From contig NW_008705599.1 of the NCBI RefSeq assembly GCF_000186865.1, positions 7,841 to 71,840 of the forward strand: 64,000 nt of DNA, written 5' to 3'. The notes below the pieces were generated by a model, which saw nothing but the letters and a program-made list of their open reading frames with translations, had not been told where the DNA came from and ran no database searches. Source of the DNA: Aureococcus anophagefferens (lineage: Eukaryota > Sar > Pelagophyceae > Pelagomonadales > Pelagomonadaceae). Made by a program: the position numbers and the translations under genes. Shown piece after piece: positions 46,550 through 54,157 of the stretch (position 1 is the stretch's first letter; each line of letters opens with the position of its first letter).

Positions 46550-47282
46550 TGTTTCTGGCTCGTGTCTCTACTCGAGCTGCGCTGGCTATACGTGCGACTA
46601 CTGGGGGGGCAACACGTGCGAAGAGCTCGAGTCGGACTACGGCTGTGACTGCTCTGGGTGCGCGTGTGTCAATGATGACATCGGCTGGGACACCACTCCC
46701 AAGCCCACGCCCCGGCCTACGCCCCGGCCCACGCCCCGGCCCACGCCCCGGCCCACGCCCCGGCCCTCGCCCAAGCCCTCGCCCAAGCCCTCGCCCAAGC
46801 CCTCGCTCGAGTCGATGGATGGATCGTGCGAGGATTCGGCGTCCTACACGGACCCCGTGTATGGAGACAGCTGTGACGCATGGGTCGGTTGGTCCTGCGA
46901 CTTCTACTGGTTTTCATCCGAGCTCGAAGCCAATTGCCCGGTGGCGTGCGGGATCTGCTCTGGGGACGACGACGAGTGCACTGACTCGACGAGCTGGTAC
47001 TATAAAAAGGCAAAGCGGGACTGCTCTTACGTTGCGAAGAAGTCGTCGCGTTGCAAGTCCAAGGTCAAAGACGAAACTGACGTGACAAGCGCTGAAGCGT
47101 GCCCCGTCGCTTGTGGAACATGTCCGGGGTCGTGTGTCGACAGCACCTCGTGGTATTCGAAGAAGTCAAAGAATGATTGCTCCTTCGTCGCCAAAAAATC
47201 GAAGCGCTGCAAGAGCAAGGTCAAGGATGCCAGTGGCATCAAGAGCAAGGTAGCGTGTCCCGTCGCCTGCGACGAGTGCTAG
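44849..47282 (+). CDS. Secreted class-3 lipase with Cys-rich repeats, poly-Asp, PT linker and ShK-like modules
   Basis: Exons are 44849-45383 and 45436-47282 (52-bp phase 1 intron ending in a CG run plus CAG), giving 793 residues. A signal anchor (IMLGFFVVMGSAQ) comes first. The lipase_3 domain has FDFVVGHSLGGAAASLYGQ (nucleophile Ser near residue 273), an Asp in FYHSQDFVTSMP and a His in WYHAVPYGSHYDP. Then come three near-identical Cys modules ending CEELESDYGCDCSGCAC, a poly-Asp run encoded by GAC repeats (about 46488-46550), a Pro-Thr/Pro-Ser repeat linker and three ShK-like modules, the last two typical. It should hydrolyse acylglycerols outside the cell. The lipase core is less GC-rich than its neighbours. 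Confidence 0.87.
46200..46475 (+). repeat. Tandem duplication of a 36-residue Cys module inside the lipase
   Basis: Two copies at about 46206-46320 and 46359-46473 are almost identical in DNA; a third, diverged copy lies at about 46558-46667. Near-identity of the first two argues for a recent duplication or ongoing gene conversion. Confidence 0.85.
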
Positions 47283-47450
47283 GCCCTATAGTACGTTTCT
47301 CTCGCGCTGCCCCCGACAGGATAGGCCATTAAACATCCGCTTCGTGGTCTGCCGCCGGCGGCGGCGCGCGGCCGCGAGAGACACCAGCCGTCCCCGTTGC
47401 CCTCGTCGTCGCCCCGGCGGGATATGCTATCCCCGTCCTCCGTCCCACGT

Positions 47451-48772
47451 TTAGGGCGCGGCCGCGGCGTCCGCGTCCCGCTCGACGCGGGGCGTGAGGA
47501 AGAGGGACGTGTTCCGGACGGGGGCGAAGCGCGGCGGCGCCTCCGCGGATCGTAGGACGACCGTGACGTTGTGGATGCCCATCTGGAGGCTGCCGAGGTC
47601 GTAGGTGAGGCGGTAGGGCTCGGGGTCGCTCGAGCCCCTGGCGCGCGCCTGCGGCGGGATCTGCACGCGGCCCGCGTCGCCGCCGAGCAGCATGCCCCGG
47701 TCGAGCCAGACCTCGACGTCGACGGCGCCGTTCGCCGCCGCGCGGCCCAGGGCGTCGCCGAACTGCCACTCGACCATGGGGTCCGTCGTGAGGCCCTCGT
47801 GGGGCGGGCGCAGGATGGCCAAATCCGCCGGCTTCGGGAAGACGTCGTGGAAGCGCGCCGCGCTGAGCTCGTGGGGCTCCCGGGCGACGTACGCGAGGGC
47901 CGGCGCGCCCCAGACGAGCAGCGCGACGACGACGGAGAGGCAGCCGAAAAACCGCTCGCGGAGGTCGCGGTCGCCGTCGTACTCGCGCAGGCACGCGGCG
48001 TCGTCGTCGGCCTTCTTCTTCCTCGCGGCCTTCTTCGGCGCGGGCGCCCTCTTCGGCGGCGGCGCGACGTCGACGGGCGGCGGCTTGCGGACGGCGTCCT
48101 TCGCGGCCGCGGGCCGGCGCCGCGGCGCGGGCGCGGGCGCGTCCTCGGCCTCGAGGCCCTCCCAGCGGTTCACGGCGCGCCGGTGGATGTCGACGGCGGC
48201 CTTGCGCGCCCTCGCGGCCTCGGCGGACAGCGCGCCGTGGCCGCGCTTGCTCTTGACGACCTCCATGGCCTCCGCCGGCGTCGGCTCGCGCCGCGCCGGA
48301 GGCCGCGGCGGCGGCGGCGCGGGCGCCTTGGGCGGCGGCGCGGGCGCCCTCGGCGGCGGCGGCGCGCGCTTCGGCGGCGCCGCGGGCGCCTTCTTCGGCG
48401 GCGGCGGCCGCGCGGGCTCCGGCGGCGGCGCGCGCGCGGGCGGCGGCACCGCGGCGGCGGCGGCGGCCCACGAGGTCGCCGCCGGCGGCGCCGGCTCCTC
48501 GGGCCGCGGCGGCGCCGGCGGCGGCGACGGCTTCTTCTTCTTCGGCGCCCGGGCGGCCTCCCCGGGCGTGGCGCCGGAGCCGCTGGCTTCGCTGGCTTCT
48601 TCGGCTCCTCCGCGAGCGGCGCCTCGCCGCCGCCCGACGCGTCGCCGCGCGGCGTGCTCGCCGGCGTGCTGCTCCGCGACCGGTTCGACCAGACGGCGCC
48701 GCGCGGGCTCGGCGCGGGCGAAGGCAAAGCGGCCTCGGAACGCGGCGATCGACAGTCCTTTTGCTCCTCCAT
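47451..48772 (-). CDS. Pro-rich single-pass membrane protein of unknown function
   Basis: Exons on the minus strand are tentatively 48772-48639 and 48582-47451 (56-bp phase 2 GT-AG intron), giving 421 residues starting MEEQKDCRSPRSEAALP. The first half is strongly Pro/Ala/Lys-rich. One transmembrane helix follows (FFGCLSVVVALLVWGAPAL). The C-terminal part is ordered: FPKPADLAILRPPHEGL, MVEWQFGDALGRA and GIHNVTVVLRSAEAPPR, probably a lumenal beta sandwich. The intron placement rests on frame logic and could differ by alternative AG sites. No family recognised. Confidence 0.65.
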
Positions 48773-49055
48773 CGCGTTCACTGGGCAGCCCCCCGGGGCC
48801 CCGGGGCCGCGATGCGGCATCGAGCCGGCTTCGAGCAGTCGGCGAGTCCTTATGCCCCCTCGGGCAGACCCGGTCATCATGCGGCCACCGCGGCGCGACC
48901 CCGACGGAGGCATCCAGTGCTATTACGCCCTACGCGACCTTGACCGCGCGCACCATCGCCGTAAGGCAGATCTTCAGCGCAAGCAGCTGAGCTCGCGACT
49001 TGTACTCAGACGTCCCTCATACTCGACGCGCCCGCCGTCGCGCCATCGTACTCAG
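48773..49055. promoter_or_regulatory. Divergent region with a direct repeat overlapping the pICln start
   Basis: A 19-bp segment, gtactcaga-g-ccctcat, occurs at 49002-49020 and, with two differences, at 49048-49066, where it includes the ATG of pICln. Gene-free otherwise. Confidence 0.55.
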
Positions 49056-49754
49056 ATGGCCCTCATGTTCCTCCGGTCGCCTTTGCAGCCGTGCTCCAAC
49101 GGGGACGCGGCGCTCGCCAAGGACGAGGAGCTGCTCCACGCGCTCGACGGCGTGGGCTGCTCCGTGGCCCGCCAGGACCCCGAGGAGGGCCGCGAGCTCG
49201 AGGCCTGGGGCCGGGGCGCGCTGCGCATCACGTCGCAGCGCGCGCTCTGGCAGCGCGACGCGCCGCCGCCGGCCGACGCGGCGGACCCGGCCATGGGCGG
49301 CTTCGCCGTGCGCGTGCGCCACGTGGGCCTCCACGCGATCACGCGCGATCCCGAGACGTTCCCCGAGCCGTGCCTCTACGCGCAGCTGCTGCTCGACGAC
49401 TTCCCCGAGGACCCGTCGCACCCGACGGAGCTCTTCTTCGCGCCGGCCGACGGCGACGCGCTCCAGGACCTCTTCGACGCCTTCTCCCGGGCCGCGATGC
49501 TGAACCCGGACAGCGACGAGGAGGAGGACGACGACGACGCGATGATCTCGCTGGGCGACGACGGCGCGCTCATGCGCGGCGTCGGCCTCGAGGACGACCT
49601 GGGCATCGACGACGACGCCGCGGCGGCCATGCTGCGGCGCTTCGACGACATGCTCACGGTGGACCCGGGGGTGCCGCAGCCGGCGCTGCCGATGGGCGCG
49701 CCCGGCCAGTTCGACGACGCGGACGAAGGGGGCGGCGACGAGTACGCGTATTAA
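49056..49754 (+). CDS. CLNS1A: pICln (methylosome subunit / chloride-conductance regulator)
   Basis: The protein has 232 residues. It has the pICln PH-like fold: VRHVGLHAITRDPETFPEPCLYAQLLLDD matches the family core (sLHAIsRD-x-x-x-P-x-PC-x-Y-x-Q), ELFFAPADGDALQDLFDAF and LNPDSDEEEDDDD complete the signature, with acidic stretches before and within a long disordered C-terminal region. pICln binds Sm proteins and presents them to the PRMT5 methylosome for snRNP assembly in the cytosol. The ATG at 49056 starts MALMFLRSPLQPC. Confidence 0.93.
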   Translation: MALMFLRSPLQPCSNGDAALAKDEELLHALDGVGCSVARQDPEEGRELEAWGRGALRITSQRALWQRDAPPPADAADPAMGGFAVRVRHVGLHAITRDPETFPEPCLYAQLLLDDFPEDPSHPTELFFAPADGDALQDLFDAFSRAAMLNPDSDEEEDDDDAMISLGDDGALMRGVGLEDDLGIDDDAAAAMLRRFDDMLTVDPGVPQPALPMGAPGQFDDADEGGGDEYAY

Positions 49755-49795
49755 GAAGGATCGTCGTACTCTAAAAACAGGGCTATACACACGGC

Positions 49796-51163
49796 CTACT
49801 TGGCGACGCCGGCCCAGGTCGCCTTCTTCTTCGCGGCCTCCCGCTTCTCGTCGGCGACGATCGCGCGGACGGACGACGACGCCGCGGCCTTGCTCGCGCT
49901 CCAGGGCGCGGGCGTCGGCGCGGGCGGCTTCTTGTCGCCGCGGAGGAACGCCGACAGCGGCACGCCGGTCGTCGGCGAGTCCGGCGGCGAGGAAGAAGCC
50001 GGCCACGACGGACCGGAGGTCGTCCTCGCCCGCGAGGAGGGAGTCCTCGCCGCCGTCGCCGTCGTCGCTCCGGCCATGACGGACCGGAGGTCGGCCTTGG
50101 CCGCGGGCGCGGCGCCCCAGCCCCGGGGCGCGGCCCGCGGCGGCGGCGGCGGCGGCGCGGGCGCCGCGGCGGCGCTCAGCGGCCGCCAGGCCGCGCGCTT
50201 GCGCCGCGGCGGCGTCGGCGCCTCGGGCGTCGCCTCGGGCTCCTCGGCGCGCGGCGGCCGCGGCGCCGCGGGCTCGACGCGGAAGCGCCGCAGGAGCGCG
50301 TCCTGGAGGTCGTCGTCGCGCGGGCTCGACGGCTCCTCGCTTTCGCCGCCGCCCGCGATGGCCGCGGAAAAGTCCGGCGGCGGGCAGAGCTCGTGGCCCA
50401 GGTGCTCGCGCGGCGAATGGTAGCGGCCCGCGTCGCCGCAGCCCCGCAGGTGCTCGCGGAGCTGGGACAGGGGCACCTTCGCGCCGCAGTGGCAGGTCCC
50501 CGCGCGCTTCTTGAGCCGGGCCCGCGTCGCCGCCGCCACCACGACCGTACAGCTCTTCGCCGCGCCGTCGTAGAACGGCGCGCGGCACACGGGGCACTTG
50601 ACGTCGCTCGCGCGCTTGGCGCGCTTCGCGACGCCGGCGACGCAGGCGCGGCAGAACTCGTGGCGGCAGGGCAGGGCCACGGGCAGCTCGAGCACCTCGC
50701 GGCAGCACGCGCACTCGAACGCGTCCTCGAATCGCACGTTCTCGAGGGCCGCGTAGATGGCGTCGGCGCGCTGGCGCTTCAGCTCGAAGCCGAGGAGCAG
50801 CGCCGACCAGGCCGCCCTCGCGGCCTCCGCGGCGTCGCGCCGCGAGAGCTTCGCGCGCTCCTCGTCCGTCAATCGCTCGTCGGCCTCGAGGCGCGCGTCG
50901 AGCGCGGCGATGCCGCGGAGCGCCTTCTCGACCTTGCGCAGGGCCCGCTCGGCGTCGGCCTCCGTCGGCGCGCGCGCGGCGTCGGCCGCCGGCTCCTCCG
51001 CGGCCTTCTCCGCCCGGCGGCGCCGGCGGCGCTCCATGTTGCGCCGCGCCGCGCGGCTCAGCTCCGGCTCCGGCTCGCTCAGGTCGTCGAAGGAGCCCGC
51101 GGACGTGGAGCGGCGCCGCCGCTCCACGGGCTCCCAATCATCCGTCGCTGCGTCGTCGGCCAT
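49796..51163 (-). CDS. RING-finger E3 ubiquitin ligase with a disordered C terminus
   Basis: The protein has 455 residues from the ATG at 51163 (MADDAATDDWEPVERRRR). An N-terminal helical basic region is followed by a C3HC4 RING at residues 151-193 (CACC ... LPCRHEFCRAC ... CPVC). A second Cys/His cluster (CHCGAKVPLSQLREHLRGC) resembles a TRAF-type zinc finger. The last 200 residues are Pro/Ala-rich and disordered. It should act as a ubiquitin ligase; the substrate is unknown. A 22-bp repeat near 50000-50100 lies in the disordered tail in two different reading frames. Confidence 0.85.
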   Translation of the reverse strand: MADDAATDDWEPVERRRRSTSAGSFDDLSEPEPELSRAARRNMERRRRRRAEKAAEEPAADAARAPTEADAERALRKVEKALRGIAALDARLEADERLTDEERAKLSRRDAAEAARAAWSALLLGFELKRQRADAIYAALENVRFEDAFECACCREVLELPVALPCRHEFCRACVAGVAKRAKRASDVKCPVCRAPFYDGAAKSCTVVVAAATRARLKKRAGTCHCGAKVPLSQLREHLRGCGDAGRYHSPREHLGHELCPPPDFSAAIAGGGESEEPSSPRDDDLQDALLRRFRVEPAAPRPPRAEEPEATPEAPTPPRRKRAAWRPLSAAAAPAPPPPPPRAAPRGWGAAPAAKADLRSVMAGATTATAARTPSSRARTTSGPSWPASSSPPDSPTTGVPLSAFLRGDKKPPAPTPAPWSASKAAASSSVRAIVADEKREAAKKKATWAGVAK

Positions 51164-51343
51164 GCTCCCGCCCCGGGAGCGGTCGATTCGAGCCGACGAA
51201 TCGGACGCCGTCGACGTCGGTGGTAACCAAATCTGCAAGGCAGCTCACATCCAGGATGTCCTGCTCCATCCCTTCACCCAAAGCCATCGCCGAAGTTGCA
51301 GTGCGAGATGTGTCGTCGATTCGCGCAAGATAGACGCCCAACC
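51164..51343. promoter_or_regulatory. Divergent promoter region, 180 bp
   Basis: This separates the RING and PLA2-like start codons. It holds gttgcagtgcgag near 51294, a variant of a TGCA-N-YGCG word seen near several other gene starts in the window. Confidence 0.35.
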
Positions 51344-52129
51344 ATGTACGCCGCACTCTATGCAATCGTCGCTTTCGCCTCCCTGCAAGCTATCAATGCC
51401 GCCAAGCCGAAGAAATGCAAGGAATTCAAGTGCTACGGGAAGAAGGACATGGTGCCGCGGTCGCCCTACTTCAACCCGCGCGAGGACGGCACCTGCCCCG
51501 ACGGCGTGTCGCCGGCGCTCGCGCCCTGCTGCTTCGCGCGCGACGCCTGCGCGGGCCTCTGCGGCGCGACGGAGGAGCTCTGCACGGCGGACTTCGCCTC
51601 GTGCGCCGCCGCGGCGTGCGACGCCGTCGACGACCTCGACGACGCGGACCAGTGCCACGCGGACGCGAAGATGGGCGGCGAGGCGCCCTGGCGCGAGGGC
51701 TGCCCGGGCCACGCCGCGGAGCAGAAGAAGCGCTGCGAGTGCGTCCCGCGCGGCGCCGAGGCGGCGAAGCGGAGGACGCAGATCCTCGAGCACGTCTACC
51801 GGCGCTACAACGGCACGGACGTCGACGGCGCGAAGCTCGAGGCTCTCGTCGACAAGGCCGACAAGCCCGCCAAGTACGCCGCGCTCCTCCTGAAGCTCGC
51901 GGCCAAGTACCCGGCGCTGCTGCGCGACGCGCAGCCCCCGAAACCGAAGAAAGAGAAGGCGAAACCGCCGCCGAAACCGGCGAAGCAGGAGAAGCGGGAC
52001 GAGGCGCCGACGCCCGACGCGAGCGCCGAGGCGACGGCCGAGACCGTCGAGGCGGACGACGGCGTCGACGACGACGCCGCCGCCGAGAACGAGGACGAGG
52101 AGGTCATCGATCTCGACGCGGAGTTGTAG
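51344..52129 (+). CDS. Secreted phospholipase A2 group XII-like protein lacking the catalytic His
   Basis: The protein has 261 residues with a signal peptide (MYAALYAIVAFASLQAINA). The Cys frame resembles group XII PLA2: CCFARDACAGLCGATEELC corresponds to CC-x-x-HD-x-C-Y-x-x-CG-x-x-x-x-x-C, then further Cys (CAAAACDAV, GCPGHAAEQKKRCEC). At the catalytic position His is replaced by Arg (RDAC), so the enzyme is probably inactive; the mammalian XIIB protein is also inactive, with Leu there. The tail is Lys/Pro-rich, then acidic. The assignment rests on Cys spacing only. Confidence 0.72.
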   Translation: MYAALYAIVAFASLQAINAAKPKKCKEFKCYGKKDMVPRSPYFNPREDGTCPDGVSPALAPCCFARDACAGLCGATEELCTADFASCAAAACDAVDDLDDADQCHADAKMGGEAPWREGCPGHAAEQKKRCECVPRGAEAAKRRTQILEHVYRRYNGTDVDGAKLEALVDKADKPAKYAALLLKLAAKYPALLRDAQPPKPKKEKAKPPPKPAKQEKRDEAPTPDASAEATAETVEADDGVDDDAAAENEDEEVIDLDAEL

Positions 52130-52192
52130 CGCGGGGTCGTAAAATTGGCAGTCGTCTTTTTCTCCAGAGAGAGCAAACTAGCAACCCTCCAT

Positions 52193-53875
52193 TTAGTCCC
52201 GCGGCCGCTGCGTGCCGCGCAGGGGCAGGTTGTGCGGGTGGACCGACGGCGCGCGCGGGCCCGCGTCTCCCAGGCGGAAGTCGACGGTGACGCGGTACTG
52301 GCGCGCGGCGACGGACGACGTGCCCGCGCGCGCGCAGTGGAGGACGTGGCAGCCCGCGCCAAAGGCCGCGCACTCGCGCTCGAGGAACGCCCGCGTCCGC
52401 GCGCAGTCCGGCAGCTCGCGGTCCGCCGCGAAGTCCGTCCAGTGGACGACGGACGTCGGCGTCAGCAGCGGCAGCAGCGCCCGCAAAAAGAGCGCGCCGT
52501 CGGGCCCGCCGCCGCCGTCGCCGCCGTCGTCGGCGTCGTCCGCGTCGCCGTCGACGCGGTCGCCGTCGCGCCGGCCCTTGGGCCGCGGGCAGGTGACGCG
52601 GTCGAACGTCTCGCCCGAATCCGCGCGGCGCCGCAGCTCCAAAAGCGCGTCGTCCGTGACGATCTCGAGCTTGTCCGCCACACGATCCCCCTTGCTGCGC
52701 CGGAGCGTCTGCCGCGACCGCGCGAGGCAGGCCGTCGCGACGGCGTTCGACTCCACGGCGACGACCCTTTCGCACGCCGTCTTCGCCGCGATGAGCAGCG
52801 CCTCGGGCCCGCAGCCCGCGAAGAGACAGAGCACGCGCTCCCCGCGCCCGACGGCCTTGGAGATGCGCAGGCGCTCCGTGGCGAGGCGCGGCGAGAAGAA
52901 GCAAGAATTGAGATCGACGACGATGGCGACGTCGTGCTCTTTGTGCGTCGTCACGAGCGGCGACCGCCTGCCCCCGCCGAGGATCGCGAACGGCTCCGAC
53001 GGCGCGCAGGCCGCGCCGCCCGACGCGAGCGTCTGGCCCGCCGCCGGCGCGACGACGACGCGCAGCTTCGCGTTGGACGCGAGCGCGCGCGCCGCGACGG
53101 CCGCGCCGTCCTCGCCGTCGCGGAGCGGCCGCCGCAGGCACGCGACGTCGCCGACGGCGTCGTAGCGCAGCTTGCCGCCCGCCGACGGCGCGCCGTCGTC
53201 GTCGTCCTCGCGCGCCGCCTCGAACGCGGCCAGCGCCGCGCGCAGGTCCGCCTCGAAGCGCGCGATCTTCGCCCAGTTGCGGTCGTGCTTGTCGTTGACC
53301 AACGCGGTCAGCCAGTCGACGTGGCGGTCGCGGAACAGACTTTGGCCGTCTTCGTCGCGCAGCGGCATGTCCAGGCCCTCGTCGCCGACGATCGCCACGC
53401 AGACGCCGTCGGCCGTGAAGTTCGCGGACTGGAGGCCCACGTTCTTGAACACGGTCCGCGCCGACCGCATCAAAGCGTTCGCGGCGGCCGCGTCCGCGCA
53501 GCGCACGTGCAGGATGAACGGCTCGAAGCGGAGCCAGAGCGCGCCGCCGTCGGTCCGCTCGGCGCCGAGCGGCGCCGCGGCGAAGCTCGCGTGCTCCTCG
53601 CGCGCGTCCGCGGCCAAAAAGTACGCGGCGTCGACGCGGTCGTGGCTCACGCGGCCCCGGCTGAAGGCCGCCGTCGCCTTGACGCCCTCGCCGCGCCAGA
53701 GGTAGCAGCGCCCGCTGCAGGACGACAGCGTGAAGAGCCAGGCGCTGTCGTTGACGGCGCCGCAGACGGACACGGCGCGCGGGTCGATGCGGCCGGCGCT
53801 CGACTTGTCGCACTTCGTCAGGGCCTGCTCCTTGGCGTTGGCGAAGGCGGCGCAAGGCATCGTGTTTGTTTTCAT
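52193..53875 (-). CDS. TYW3-TYW2 fusion (wybutosine synthesis)
   Basis: The protein has 560 residues; an ATG at 53875 or 53860 is equally possible. The N-terminal half matches TYW3: FANAKEQALTKCDKSSAGRI and the signature WLFTLSSCSGRCYLW, with SLFRDRHVDWLTALVN later. The C-terminal half is a TRM5/TYW2-type class I methyltransferase: IVVDLNSCFFSPRLATERLR and the SAM motif RVLCLFAGCGPEALLIA (about residues 355-370). TYW2 transfers the aminocarboxypropyl group and TYW3 methylates in the pathway that builds wybutosine at position 37 of tRNA-Phe. Fusions of the steps occur in plants, which supports the call. Divergent from the coiled-coil gene. Confidence 0.88.
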   Translation of the reverse strand: MKTNTMPCAAFANAKEQALTKCDKSSAGRIDPRAVSVCGAVNDSAWLFTLSSCSGRCYLWRGEGVKATAAFSRGRVSHDRVDAAYFLAADAREEHASFAAAPLGAERTDGGALWLRFEPFILHVRCADAAAANALMRSARTVFKNVGLQSANFTADGVCVAIVGDEGLDMPLRDEDGQSLFRDRHVDWLTALVNDKHDRNWAKIARFEADLRAALAAFEAAREDDDDGAPSAGGKLRYDAVGDVACLRRPLRDGEDGAAVAARALASNAKLRVVVAPAAGQTLASGGAACAPSEPFAILGGGRRSPLVTTHKEHDVAIVVDLNSCFFSPRLATERLRISKAVGRGERVLCLFAGCGPEALLIAAKTACERVVAVESNAVATACLARSRQTLRRSKGDRVADKLEIVTDDALLELRRRADSGETFDRVTCPRPKGRRDGDRVDGDADDADDGGDGGGGPDGALFLRALLPLLTPTSVVHWTDFAADRELPDCARTRAFLERECAAFGAGCHVLHCARAGTSSVAARQYRVTVDFRLGDAGPRAPSVHPHNLPLRGTQRPRD

Positions 53876-54157
53876 AGCAAGTGGATGGTGGCAACCAGGG
53901 TAGCGACGAGAATGGCAGTGGGCAGCGCGATCCTAGGCAGTGACAGCTCCATCGCTCAATGAGCTGTGGACAAAAAGCAACGAGGCATCGAGAGGCATCG
54001 AAACCGAGAGAGGTTTGCGCTGTCGCCCATCGGTTTGCGCCGTCGCGCCATCTTCAGCTCGATGCACCAGTCCATTGCCAGCAATATCCACTTCTCGCCA
54101 CGGCCGGGGCTGGTTCGGCCGCCTCGCCTGCGGCATAGCTGGTTATCGTCGAACAGC
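53876..54157. promoter_or_regulatory. Divergent promoter region, 282 bp, with small repeats
   Basis: A tandem gaggcatcga pair (about 53983-54002) and two ggtttgcgc-gtcgc words (about 54013-54040) are the only structure seen. Confidence 0.4.

Noticed and set aside
46488..46550. GAC run as a CRISPR-like or structural repeat
   Set aside because: It is a coding microsatellite for poly-Asp.
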